Assembly: GCA_017470245.1 (NCBI GenBank)
Contig: JAFUEV010000025.1
Location: forward strand, 1 to 57,407
Source: a bacterium
GTDB lineage: Bacteria > Cyanobacteriota > Vampirovibrionia > Gastranaerophilales > Gastranaerophilaceae
Reading direction: 5' to 3'
Length of the DNA: 57,407 nucleotides
The position numbers were made by a program, and so were the translations under genes. Under the pieces are notes generated by a model. The model was not told the DNA's origin. It saw only the letters and a program-made list of their open reading frames with translations, and did not search any database. Positions 28,929-37,299 of this stretch are shown in pieces. Position 1 is the stretch's first letter. The number at the start of each line of letters is the position of its first letter.

Positions 28929-29960
28929 ATGAACATAGAAAATAGTATTTTTGCAAAATATACACCAATTATAAAGAAGTTAAAAGAATACGGTTTTTTA
29001 AAAAAAGGTGATTATCATTTTTTTGAAAAATCGTTTCTTAATGATGAATTTAAAGCAATAATTTCAATTTCTAAATCAGGAGAAATAACCGGAATTGTAT
29101 ACGATAATGAAAACAATGAGGAATTTCTCCCATTAAGAATTGAAGGACAGCAAGGTGCTTTTATCGGCGAAATAAGGAGTGCTTATGAAAATATTTTGCT
29201 TGATATAAGAAATAAGTGTTTTGAAGAAAACGCTTTTATCTCAGAACAAGCAAACAGAATAACTAAGCTCATATTTACAAAATACGGTGATAAACCTGAA
29301 TTTTTATGGGAAAAATTTCAAGGTTTTGGTGTATTTAGAAATCCGGATAGCGGTAAATGGTACGGATTAATTTCAAATATAAATGCAAATAAAATAGATA
29401 AAAATCGAAATGAAGAAATAGAAATTTTAAATATAAAAGCAGATGAAAATGAAATTCCCAAATTACATAAAATAAAAGGATTTTATCCGGCATATCACAT
29501 GAACAAAAAAAGCTGGATTACAATTATTTTGGATAACTCCGTAAAAGATGAAGCCATTATAGGATTAATAGAAAAAAGTCATATATATACAGAAAATAAC
29601 AAAAGTAGTGAATGGATTATCCCTGCTAATCCGAAATATTTTAATTTAGAAGAAGCATTTAACAATAATTCGGAAATTTTATGGAAACAATCAAGCAATA
29701 TTAAGAAGAACCATATTGTGTATATGTATGTTGCAGCACCATATTCGGCAATATTATATAAATGCAAAGTAGTAGAAGCTAATATTCCTTATGATTACAA
29801 GGACAAAAATATATCAATAAATACCGTAATGAAAATAAAATTATTAAAAAAATACGATAAAACTTTTATGCCTTTTAGCAAACTAAAAAAATACGGAATT
29901 AATGCAATCAGAGGTCAAAGAAGATGTCCTAAAAACATATCAACAGAACTCAATTGTTAA
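28929..29960 (+). CDS. MmcQ/YjbR-like protein with C-terminal EVE/PUA-like domain
   Basis: The 343-residue protein appears to have three parts. An N-terminal region (about 1-90) has a FEKSFLNDEFKAIISIS block. A YjbR-like domain (about 95-215) contains KYGDKPEFLWEKFQGFGVFR, GKWYGLI, and GFYPAYHMNKKSWITIIL. A C-terminal EVE-like part (about 222-335) contains WIIPANPKYF, WKQSSNIKKNHIVYMY, and APYSAILYKCKVVEA. EVE domains are known to read modified bases and YjbR folds are suspected DNA binders, so a nucleic-acid role is an inference. It lies six bases after thrC and is probably co-transcribed with it. Confidence 0.7.
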   Translation: MNIENSIFAKYTPIIKKLKEYGFLKKGDYHFFEKSFLNDEFKAIISISKSGEITGIVYDNENNEEFLPLRIEGQQGAFIGEIRSAYENILLDIRNKCFEENAFISEQANRITKLIFTKYGDKPEFLWEKFQGFGVFRNPDSGKWYGLISNINANKIDKNRNEEIEILNIKADENEIPKLHKIKGFYPAYHMNKKSWITIILDNSVKDEAIIGLIEKSHIYTENNKSSEWIIPANPKYFNLEEAFNNNSEILWKQSSNIKKNHIVYMYVAAPYSAILYKCKVVEANIPYDYKDKNISINTVMKIKLLKKYDKTFMPFSKLKKYGINAIRGQRRCPKNISTELNC

Positions 29961-29964
29961 CTGT

Positions 29965-29993
29965 TTGCCGAAAAACACAAAATACAATATAAT
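29965..29993 (+). promoter_or_regulatory. Promoter upstream of the flavoprotein gene
   Basis: TTGCCG at 29965-29970, a 17-base spacer and a perfect TATAAT at 29988-29993 lie upstream of the flavoprotein gene. An AAGGA ribosome site and an ATG follow, giving a leader of about 20 bases. Confidence 0.7.
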
Positions 29994-30021
29994 TATCAAA
30001 CATGGATTTAAAGGATAAACA

Positions 30022-30564
30022 ATGGCTAAAAAAGTTTTAATTATATCGACAAGTTTAAGACTACACAGTAATTCGGAAATTCTTGCAAAAGAAGTTGAAA
30101 AAGGGGCTTTAGAAGCAGGTCATGATGTTGAATTTATTACATTAAAAGACAAAACAATAAATTTTTGTAAAGGTTGTTTATCCTGCCAAAAACTGGGACA
30201 TTGTGTTATTGATGATGATGCAAATATTATTGTTAATAAAATGCTTAATTCTGATGTTATTGTTTGGGCAACACCAATTTATTATTACGAAATGTCCGGT
30301 CAAATGAAAACATTAATAGACAGAGCAAATCCATTATTTGAACTGGATTATAAATTTAAAGATATATATATTATTACAACCTCGGCAGATAGCAGCAAAG
30401 GCGTTTCAAATTGTATACTTCACGGTATAAAAGGTTGGTTAGATTGCCTTCCCAAAGCAACAATTAAAGGAACTCTTGAAGCAGGCGGTGTTAATAATCC
30501 AATGGAAATCAGACAATTTGTTGATATTTTAGTTCAAGCATACGAACTTGGAAAATTAATTTAA
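30022..30564 (+). CDS. Flavodoxin-fold NAD(P)H-dependent oxidoreductase (iron-sulfur flavoprotein-like)
   Basis: This predicted cytoplasmic FMN protein has 180 residues. The phosphate loop is STSLRLHSNSE (about residues 9-19). A cysteine set follows at C49, C52, C55 and C61 (FCKGCLSCQKLGHC), then WATPIYYYEMSGQMKTLIDR, which is typical of NADPH-dependent FMN reductase and iron-sulfur flavoprotein families. The Cys spacing is that of many anaerobe members, where it may or may not hold a cluster. The substrate is unknown. It has its own promoter and ends five bases before the convergent gene at 30569. Confidence 0.87.
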   Translation: MAKKVLIISTSLRLHSNSEILAKEVEKGALEAGHDVEFITLKDKTINFCKGCLSCQKLGHCVIDDDANIIVNKMLNSDVIVWATPIYYYEMSGQMKTLIDRANPLFELDYKFKDIYIITTSADSSKGVSNCILHGIKGWLDCLPKATIKGTLEAGGVNNPMEIRQFVDILVQAYELGKLI

Positions 30565-30568
30565 AACA

Positions 30569-31609
30569 CTATTTAGTCTTACCATTTTCACGTTCATATT
30601 TTTTCTTGGTTGCAATTCTATTTAAAAGTGCAACTGCACCTGCAATCAGCATTGTATTTGTAAGAAACGTTAAGCCGTATGCCCAATTTTTACTCTTTAA
30701 GAATTTTTTTTGCACATCACAAGGCATTTTTAAAATTTCTTCATAAGACTTTATTTTTCCGTTTTCCATTACTTTTGTATTAAATAATTTATCAAAACCC
30801 TTATGTATCGGTTTTTCTATTGCTCTTTCTCCATAAAACAATAATGGAACAGTAACAGAAAACCTTCTGGCATTTTCTTCTTTCTCATATTTATCACGAC
30901 TTGCATAAAAATAACTTGCAATACTGACCGGATATATTAATGCCCCATAATGAGATAGTTTAAGGTCATTTTTTTCAGAAAAACCCAAATTATCAACAAC
31001 TCCGGTTATAAAATTTTTAGTTTTATCATAAATTTTATCATTTTTTGAAGCTGCTGCGATTACTGCCGTTGCACCAATCGATACTGCCGAGATTTTTGCA
31101 AGTTTTTTGACTAACTTTTTCGCTTTTTCTTTTGCTTCTTCTCTTTTTTCTTGTTCTTGCGTTTTTTTCAAACCAACTACCGACACAAATTCTTCTTTAC
31201 CATTATCAGAATATGTCATAATATTTCTAACAGGAGCTATTGCAAATACAAATGGTAAAATTAACGAAAATACAGTACCTATTTGTGCAAATTTGGCAAG
31301 TTTTATGTTTTTAAGCTGTTCTTTTCCCAAATTTTTAATATTATACAATGGTTCTGTCATCTGCTTTTTATCAACATTAAAACCCTTAGAAAATATATTG
31401 GAAGCTGCTTTTGCAGCAACAGGAGCGGAAAGATAAAACAAAGCCGATTCTGCAAGCTCCGAAAATGCTATTTCTTTTGCCTCATCCTTACTGCGTGAAA
31501 GCGCAAGTTTAGATGTAAGGCACCCTCCTGTATCTCTTGCGAACATGCCTAGTGATGAACTTGTTTCAAGTGTTTTCAGTATTTTTGTAGGAACGGATAT
31601 ACTACACAT
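30569..31609 (-). CDS. Helical membrane-associated clade-type protein, unknown function
   Basis: The 346-residue protein has hydrophobic stretches near residues 55-65 (ALFYLSAPVAAKAA), 105-125 (TVFSLILPFVFAIAP), 170-185 (AVSIGATAVIAAA), 270-275, and 315-335 (YGLTFLTNTMLIAGAVALL). A charged coil lies in the middle (QEQEKREEAKEKAKKLVKK). The FYGERAIEKPIHKGFDKL stretch resembles NVIEKPLGKAL in the protein at 22146-24425. It begins 20 bases after tatC and could be read from the tat transcript. No function is known. Confidence 0.75.
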   Translation of the reverse strand: MCSISVPTKILKTLETSSSLGMFARDTGGCLTSKLALSRSKDEAKEIAFSELAESALFYLSAPVAAKAASNIFSKGFNVDKKQMTEPLYNIKNLGKEQLKNIKLAKFAQIGTVFSLILPFVFAIAPVRNIMTYSDNGKEEFVSVVGLKKTQEQEKREEAKEKAKKLVKKLAKISAVSIGATAVIAAASKNDKIYDKTKNFITGVVDNLGFSEKNDLKLSHYGALIYPVSIASYFYASRDKYEKEENARRFSVTVPLLFYGERAIEKPIHKGFDKLFNTKVMENGKIKSYEEILKMPCDVQKKFLKSKNWAYGLTFLTNTMLIAGAVALLNRIATKKKYERENGKTK

Positions 31610-31628
31610 ATCTTTTTTATATTACAAA

Positions 31629-32369
31629 TTAAGAGTCGCTATCAGTCAAGTTTTTCTTTTTCTTTAATTTTGCTAACAAAAGACCTGCTTCAAATAACAA
31701 ATATGTAGGCGTTCCTAATAGCAACTGACTTATAATATCAGGCGGAGTCAAAACTGCTGATAAAATCAATATTATTACTATTACATAGGGACGTTTATCG
31801 GCAATACTACTATAAGAAATTATATCCGATTTAATTAAATAATATGTAATAACAGGCACCTGAAACATCAAACCAAATGCAATACACAACCATAATAATA
31901 AATTAATAATGCCGGATATATTAAACATTGCCCTGACTGTGTCAGTTGAAAACTGCATTCCAAAATTCATAATTAACGGCATTATTACAAACAATGCAAA
32001 CAGAACACCCGAAAAAAACAATCCTGACGATATTAATACCAACGTTTTTAAAAATTTCTTTTCATTATCATACAATGCAGGTAATATAAAATCCCATAAC
32101 TGCTTCATAATGTAAGGCAGACATATTAAAAATGCCACTAAAATTGAAATTTTTATCTGGAGCATAAACACTTCCACAGGTGAAAAATAATTTAATGAAA
32201 TACCGCTATTCCCTATAAAAATTTTAATTAAACTATTCAAAATTTTGGGTGCAAATAAGAAGGTAACAGGAACCGCAATCGCAAGAGAATACACGCATTT
32301 TAAAAGAGCTGCCCTTAATGCTTCAAGATGTGAAATAAAACTTTCTTCGTTTTTATCGTCATTGCTCAT
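31629..32369 (-). CDS. tatC: Sec-independent (Tat) translocase subunit TatC
   Basis: TatC is the six-helix receptor that binds twin-arginine signal peptides of folded exported proteins. It has 246 residues. The start SFISHLEALRAAL matches the family N-terminus, and six membrane helices follow. The first-loop PALYDNEKKFLK keeps the conserved Glu near residue 100. In the N-terminal motif, where most TatC proteins have HLxELR, this one has HLEALR, so the usual second-position Glu is Ala. It starts two bases after tatA. The redox proteins upstream carry twin-arginine signals. Confidence 0.95.
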   Translation of the reverse strand: MSNDDKNEESFISHLEALRAALLKCVYSLAIAVPVTFLFAPKILNSLIKIFIGNSGISLNYFSPVEVFMLQIKISILVAFLICLPYIMKQLWDFILPALYDNEKKFLKTLVLISSGLFFSGVLFALFVIMPLIMNFGMQFSTDTVRAMFNISGIINLLLWLCIAFGLMFQVPVITYYLIKSDIISYSSIADKRPYVIVIILILSAVLTPPDIISQLLLGTPTYLLFEAGLLLAKLKKKKNLTDSDS

Positions 32370-32371
32370 AA

Positions 32372-32587
32372 TTATACATCTGTAGGTTTATATTCTTCAG
32401 GCTTTGGCTCTGCATCTTCTATTTCACTTTTTATTTCTTCGGTTTCTTTTTTTATAAGTTCTTTTGCCTTTTTATATTCATAATTGGCTCTGCCTAATGC
32501 TTTTGCAAGTTCAGGTATTCTTTTTCCGCCAAAAAGTAAAAGTATTACAACAACTATTAATATTATTTCGGGTAGACCGAGCGACAT
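32372..32587 (-). CDS. tatA: Twin-arginine translocase subunit TatA/TatE
   Basis: TatA polymerises around the TatC-substrate complex to pass folded proteins. The 71-residue protein has an N-terminal membrane helix (about 5-20, [15 protein letters not shown]), the hinge [14 protein letters not shown], an amphipathic helix, and an acidic tail ending in Pro/Glu-rich sequence. An AAGGAG site precedes the ATG. Only one TatA-type gene is seen, so the system may be a minimal TatAC. Confidence 0.95.
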   Translation of the reverse strand: MSLGLPEIILIVVVILLLFGGKRIPELAKALGRANYEYKKAKELIKKETEEIKSEIEDAEPKPEEYKPTDV

Positions 32588-32608
32588 AAATTTCTCCTTT
32601 TTACATGA

Positions 32609-33889
32609 TTATAATACTTTTTGTTCTTTTACTGCAAATACATTTATTGCACCATGTACGCAACGAGTTTTACACTTACCGCAGCCAATACACTTAAAAC
32701 CTTCTATATATGCCTTTTGACCTTCTTCAATTATTATCGCACCAACAGGACATACATCTTTACATATTCCGCAAGTACTGCATTTATCAGACTCAATAAC
32801 AGCCATTGCTATTCTTGTTTTTTGTTTTTCATTTAAAGAAATCTTTTTTATTGCACCCGAAGGACAGACTTCGGAACATTTATGACAGTTATAATCGCAA
32901 AAACCTTTACCTTTATTATAATCAATATGCACCGTTCCAAAATTATTATCGGATTTTGTCAAAATGCCGTTTGGACAATTTTTGATACATAAATTACAAT
33001 TTAAGCATTTATTGAACATTCTTTTGGTATCAATGCTACCGGGAGGAAGTATTATATCTTTTACTTTTTTAACTGTATTTTTAGAATACTCCATGCCTGC
33101 TTTGAGCATTGTTCCTAAAGCTAAAAATGCAGCAGCGGTAAAAATAAAATCACGTCTTTTTACATTAAATTTTATTTCCGATTTTGGTTTTATTCCGTAT
33201 TTAATTGCATTTTTAGGACATTTTGAAATACATCTGAAGCATTTTGTACAAGTTACATTCTCAATTGTTTCCGAACTTGCCTCAATACAAGAGGAGGGAC
33301 AAGTTCTTTCACACATACCGCAATGTATACAATTTGCTTTATCCACATAAAGTTTAAATAAAGAAATTTTAGACATAAGTCCCAATATTGCACCTACAGG
33401 ACATATATCGGTACAGAATATTCTTTTTTTTATTATTGTCAATACAATAACAAAAATAATAGCTACTATGCCAATTAAAGAAAGTGAAATGGCAGAACCA
33501 AAATATGTATAAGGTTCAATATATCTTACTAATAATGCACTTCCCCCGATTAGAAATCCGAATGTTACTGCTAAAATGAAATATTTTATAGGTAAATTTG
33601 CTCTTTTTTCACTTTTTTTCTTGATTATAGAACAAATAATATCTTGAATTATTCCGAAAGGACAGAATAAAGAGCAATATATTCTGCCAAATAATAATGT
33701 AATGCCCAAAAGAATACACAATAAGACAATTGCAATAACTGAAAAGTCAGTTAAAACTCGTTGTAATAAAGGTAAAAACTGTATATCAAATATTTTTACC
33801 GGATACATTATTCCGCAAACTGCAAGTATTGCAAATAACAATACCAAACTTGAAATTACAAAACGAGATTTAAATAAGAATTTATTCAT
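32609..33889 (-). CDS. Membrane polyferredoxin (NapH-like) with six [4Fe-4S] motifs and an internal twin-arginine segment
   Basis: The protein has 426 residues. About four to five N-terminal membrane helices carry NapH-type CxxxCP motifs (GRIYCSLFCPFG and RIFCTDICPVG). Two ferredoxin motifs follow (CIHCGMCERTCP and CTKCFRCISKCP). A second membrane or signal-like segment begins with KRRDFIFTAAAF (R245, R246) and contains a hydrophobic core. Four more ferredoxin motifs come after it (CLNCNLCIKNCP, CDYNCHKCSEVCP, CSTCGICKDVCP, and CIGCGKCKTRC). This looks like NapH fused to a NapG-type Tat substrate and would pass electrons across the membrane. It begins one base after the aldo/keto reductase gene. 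Confidence 0.87.
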   Translation of the reverse strand: MNKFLFKSRFVISSLVLLFAILAVCGIMYPVKIFDIQFLPLLQRVLTDFSVIAIVLLCILLGITLLFGRIYCSLFCPFGIIQDIICSIIKKKSEKRANLPIKYFILAVTFGFLIGGSALLVRYIEPYTYFGSAISLSLIGIVAIIFVIVLTIIKKRIFCTDICPVGAILGLMSKISLFKLYVDKANCIHCGMCERTCPSSCIEASSETIENVTCTKCFRCISKCPKNAIKYGIKPKSEIKFNVKRRDFIFTAAAFLALGTMLKAGMEYSKNTVKKVKDIILPPGSIDTKRMFNKCLNCNLCIKNCPNGILTKSDNNFGTVHIDYNKGKGFCDYNCHKCSEVCPSGAIKKISLNEKQKTRIAMAVIESDKCSTCGICKDVCPVGAIIIEEGQKAYIEGFKCIGCGKCKTRCVHGAINVFAVKEQKVL

Positions 33890-33890
33890 A

Positions 33891-35129
33891 TTATTTTCGC
33901 TCTAAATTTTGTACTTTTTTATATTCTTCTTCTACATTTGCAAGCAATTGAGGAATTTCCAGATTTTGAGGACAATTTTTATTACACAAATTACATTTTA
34001 TGCAATTATGTGCTTGTTCATCTTCTGCCAATGTTTCATAGTATACTTTGAACATAAAATTATTATTTGTTATTTTATACTGGTTATATAATGCAAAAAT
34101 TGCAGGGATATTAATACCTTTAGGACAAACCTCCATGCAATATTTGCAGGCGGTACAATTTATTTCACCTTGAGATTGTATTATCTTTGATATTTCATCC
34201 GCAACTTTTTCTTCTTCGGCAGTCATTTCTTTATAATCTATAAATGTTTGAATATTCTCTTTAACTTGTGAGAGATTACTCATACCGCTTAAAACAGTTA
34301 TTACGTTTTGTCTTGCGGCAGCCCATCTTAAACCAAAGGCAGCAGGCGTTTCATCAGGATAATTTTCTTTAAGCTTTTGCATCGCTTTCTCACTTAAATT
34401 TACAAGTCCGCCACCTCTTAAAGGTTCCATTACCGTAACAGGAATACCTTTTTCCTGTACTATATCATACTGTTCATGTGCTTTTACAACATCCCAATCG
34501 AGATAATTTATTTGTAGTTGACAAAAATCCCACTGTTTATCGGCAACAACTTCCCTCAATATTTCAGGTGTTCCGTGGAAAGAAAATCCTAAATATTTTA
34601 TTTTACCTTCTTGTTTAAGAGCTAAAAGTTCATCATACATTTCTATATTTTTATATATATCATAAGTATTTTTATTGATATTATGACACATATAAAAATC
34701 AAAATATTCAACCTGACATTTTTCCAGCTGTTCATCAAAAATTTTACGAATATCGCTGCGTGATGTCATTTTATAAATAGGACTTTTATCTGCCAATATA
34801 AAATCTTCTCTTTTATATTTCTTTAAAACCTTTCCCATAGCTGTTTCAGACATACTGTTAACATACATATATGCAGTATCAAAATAATTGGCACCATGTT
34901 CCATACAATATTCAACCATTCGGTCAAGTTCAGCCATATCTACTTCTTCACCGTTCATAGGAAGTCGCATACAACCAAAACCAAGCAAAGGTATTTCCAA
35001 ATCCTTAAATTTTCTTTTTACAACTTGCCCTTCTTGTCTGATAATATCTTTTTTACCGCAGCCTGTTGTTAACATTGCAGTGCCTCCCAGGGCTAATATA
35101 GAATTAATAATAAATTCACGACGTTTCAT
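33891..35129 (-). CDS. Tat-exported aldo/keto reductase with two C-terminal [4Fe-4S] clusters
   Basis: The 412-residue protein has a twin-arginine signal (MKRREF with R3-R4), a hydrophobic core, and LTTGC at residues 20-24 that could act as a loose lipoprotein site. The aldo/keto reductase barrel follows (about 35-300) with LGFGCMRLP, the Asp and Tyr of YFDTAYMY, Lys of ADKSP, and His of YMCHNI. The C-terminus has CTACKYCMEVCPKG and CIKCNLCNKNCPQN. Export is inferred. If it is periplasmic, NADPH is unlikely as donor, and electrons may come from the neighbouring polyferredoxin. It is the first gene of the unit with tatA and tatC, behind a consensus promoter. Confidence 0.9.
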   Translation of the reverse strand: MKRREFIINSILALGGTAMLTTGCGKKDIIRQEGQVVKRKFKDLEIPLLGFGCMRLPMNGEEVDMAELDRMVEYCMEHGANYFDTAYMYVNSMSETAMGKVLKKYKREDFILADKSPIYKMTSRSDIRKIFDEQLEKCQVEYFDFYMCHNINKNTYDIYKNIEMYDELLALKQEGKIKYLGFSFHGTPEILREVVADKQWDFCQLQINYLDWDVVKAHEQYDIVQEKGIPVTVMEPLRGGGLVNLSEKAMQKLKENYPDETPAAFGLRWAAARQNVITVLSGMSNLSQVKENIQTFIDYKEMTAEEEKVADEISKIIQSQGEINCTACKYCMEVCPKGINIPAIFALYNQYKITNNNFMFKVYYETLAEDEQAHNCIKCNLCNKNCPQNLEIPQLLANVEEEYKKVQNLERK

Positions 35130-35157
35130 ATTTTCTCCCTTTTGTTTTTATATGTAT

Positions 35158-35186
35158 TTTATATTTTGATAGCTGCTCTAAGTCAA
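35158..35186 (-). promoter_or_regulatory. Promoter of the aldo/keto reductase-ferredoxin-tatAC unit
   Basis: On the minus strand TTGACT, a 17-base spacer and TATAAA give a near-consensus promoter. The ATG lies 29 bases beyond the -10 and has a GGGAG ribosome site. Confidence 0.75.
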
Positions 35187-35215
35187 GTTATTAAAGAATA
35201 ATATAACAGTATAAC

Positions 35216-35869
35216 CTAGTTCCAAATATCAGGTGTTGCAAGAGTTATAGCTATAATTTCCTTAAAACCGCTCTTTTTTAGTGTCTTAATATTTTCTTCC
35301 AATGTGATACCTGTAGATGTTATATCATCAATAATTAATATCGGAGTTTCTTTTGAAATTTCAGTATTATTTACATCAAAAGCTCCTTTTATATTCTTTA
35401 TTCGTTCGGTTCGATGAAGTTTATATTGCTTTTCGGTATCTTTTATCCTTATCAATAGATTTTTATTATTTTTAAATCCTGTTAATTTAGAAAGTTCATC
35501 GGAAACAAGTTCCATGTGATTATATTTTCTCTCTTTTCTGCGTTCTTTACTTATGGGAACAGGGATAATTAAATACTCTTGCTTTAAATTAATATCCTTT
35601 ATATAATCATTCATTAATTTTGCAAATAAAACCGATAATTTCTTTTTATTATGATATTTTAAATCTCTTATTAAATGTTTTATGATATCATCGTACAAAC
35701 AACAAGCATATACCTTACAGCCGGAATATTCTTTATAAACGGCAGGCGGCATAAAATGAATTTTATTATAACACTTTTTACAAATTATATTGTCATCTTT
35801 TGTTGACTTACAAAAGTAGCAAGGTTGTATATATATAATGCTTAGTAGTTTTTCTATAAATTTTATCAT
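35216..35869 (-). CDS. ComF family phosphoribosyltransferase-like protein
   Basis: ComF proteins support DNA uptake and recombination in competent bacteria. The 217-residue protein has an N-terminal zinc ribbon (C17, C20, C30 and C33) and a C-terminal phosphoribosyltransferase fold with the PRPP-loop-like ILIIDDITSTGITL. The RKERKYNHMELVSDELSK block is typical. It diverges from rseP with a 36-base gap. Together with pilT it hints at natural transformation, although no comEC or dprA is in the window. Confidence 0.88.
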   Translation of the reverse strand: MIKFIEKLLSIIYIQPCYFCKSTKDDNIICKKCYNKIHFMPPAVYKEYSGCKVYACCLYDDIIKHLIRDLKYHNKKKLSVLFAKLMNDYIKDINLKQEYLIIPVPISKERRKERKYNHMELVSDELSKLTGFKNNKNLLIRIKDTEKQYKLHRTERIKNIKGAFDVNNTEISKETPILIIDDITSTGITLEENIKTLKKSGFKEIIAITLATPDIWN

Positions 35870-35905
35870 ATAATCAAATTATATTAGATAAAAGAGAAAT
35901 ATAAA

Positions 35906-37294
35906 ATGAATTTTTTACACATGTTTTCAAGCGCAATAATTATGATATTGCTTATTAGTTTATTAATTTTGATACATGAAGCAGGTCACTTTCTTGCAGC
36001 CAAAGCAGTAGGAATACGAGTAGATAAGTTTGGATTCGGTCTGCCTTTCGGTCCGACATTATTTTCTAAAAAATTTGGTGAAACAGAAATTTTAATCCAC
36101 GCATTTTTGCTTGGCGGTTATGTTTCTTTTCCAGACGATGAAGAAGAATGCGATTTACCAAAAGATTCCCCTCTGAGATTTTCAAATAAAACAGTAGCGC
36201 AAAGATCACTTGTTATATCAGCCGGTGTAATTTGCAACATATTATTGGCTTATGTACTTATCTTTTGTACAGGTTTTGTTTGGAAACATCTTCCTGATAA
36301 TAAATTTATTGTAAAATTTGAAAAATTTGCGCCCACTGCGGTTGAATCAGCTTTAAATTCGGGATTTCAACAAGGTGATATAATTTATAAAATAAACGGA
36401 ACTGAAATCCATTATCCTACAGCCATAAACAGATTTTTCACTTTATCTGCAGAATTTGACGGCAAAGCAGCTCAAAACATTATTGATGAAAATTTAAATA
36501 AATTAAAAGAATTAAACCCTGATATAAACAGTGATGAAACAATAGCTATAGGTTCAACAATTAAACTTCCCGAATATAATGATGAAGAACCTATTTCACT
36601 TACACAAGATAATATTTTGGGTATTGAAAAATATAAATCCAACGAAACTGAATTATCAGATACCCAAAAAACATTAAGAGACAAAATTAACTATCAGAAT
36701 GAATATACTTTTGAAGAAGAAGTAAGATTAATTGATGTAGCAGCTGCAATTTCTGATACAAAGAAACCGATTTCAATTACAGTATTAAGAGATAATGAAG
36801 AGATTGAACTTAATACGGTATATACAGGCAAAGACGGAATGTTAGGCATTCAACAAACCTATATAGAACAATATACTGAAACTAAAACACTTAAACAACT
36901 TATCAAAGGGACATGTCATTATGTAAATTATAATCTGGGCTTCATGTGCTACACACTGGGCAAATTATTTACAGGAAAAATCCCGATGAGTGAAATGAAC
37001 GGTATTATTGCTATTACAAAAATAGGTACCGAAATAATTGCTTATAAAGGTATATTTGACGGTATTTTATTAACGGCTATGATATCTTTAAACCTTGCAC
37101 TTATTAATATATTACCGATACCTGCATTAGACGGAGGTCATTTATTGTTTCTTATAATAGAAAAAGTAACGGGAAAACCTGTTAATAAAAAGTTTGTGGA
37201 AGGATTGAGCAACTTTTTCTTCTATCTGTTAATCCTTTTAATGATATTTATTATATACAATGACATACACGGTTGGGTAATCGGGAAATTTTAA
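35906..37294 (+). CDS. rseP: Site-2 zinc metalloprotease RseP
   Basis: This intramembrane protease cleaves anti-sigma factors or leftover signal peptides within the membrane. The 462-residue protein has the zinc motif H24-EAG-H28 in the first helix and a third ligand D409 in IPALDGGHLL. The PDZ region begins near residue 140 (KFAPTAVESALNSGFQQGDIIYKINGTEI). An acidic, mostly polar insertion of about 100 residues (about 190-290) separates the first PDZ half from the later LGIQQTYIEQYTE segment. Three to four membrane helices are seen. A terminator follows the stop. Confidence 0.93.
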   Translation: MNFLHMFSSAIIMILLISLLILIHEAGHFLAAKAVGIRVDKFGFGLPFGPTLFSKKFGETEILIHAFLLGGYVSFPDDEEECDLPKDSPLRFSNKTVAQRSLVISAGVICNILLAYVLIFCTGFVWKHLPDNKFIVKFEKFAPTAVESALNSGFQQGDIIYKINGTEIHYPTAINRFFTLSAEFDGKAAQNIIDENLNKLKELNPDINSDETIAIGSTIKLPEYNDEEPISLTQDNILGIEKYKSNETELSDTQKTLRDKINYQNEYTFEEEVRLIDVAAAISDTKKPISITVLRDNEEIELNTVYTGKDGMLGIQQTYIEQYTETKTLKQLIKGTCHYVNYNLGFMCYTLGKLFTGKIPMSEMNGIIAITKIGTEIIAYKGIFDGILLTAMISLNLALINILPIPALDGGHLLFLIIEKVTGKPVNKKFVEGLSNFFFYLLILLMIFIIYNDIHGWVIGKF

Positions 37295-37299
37295 AGATT

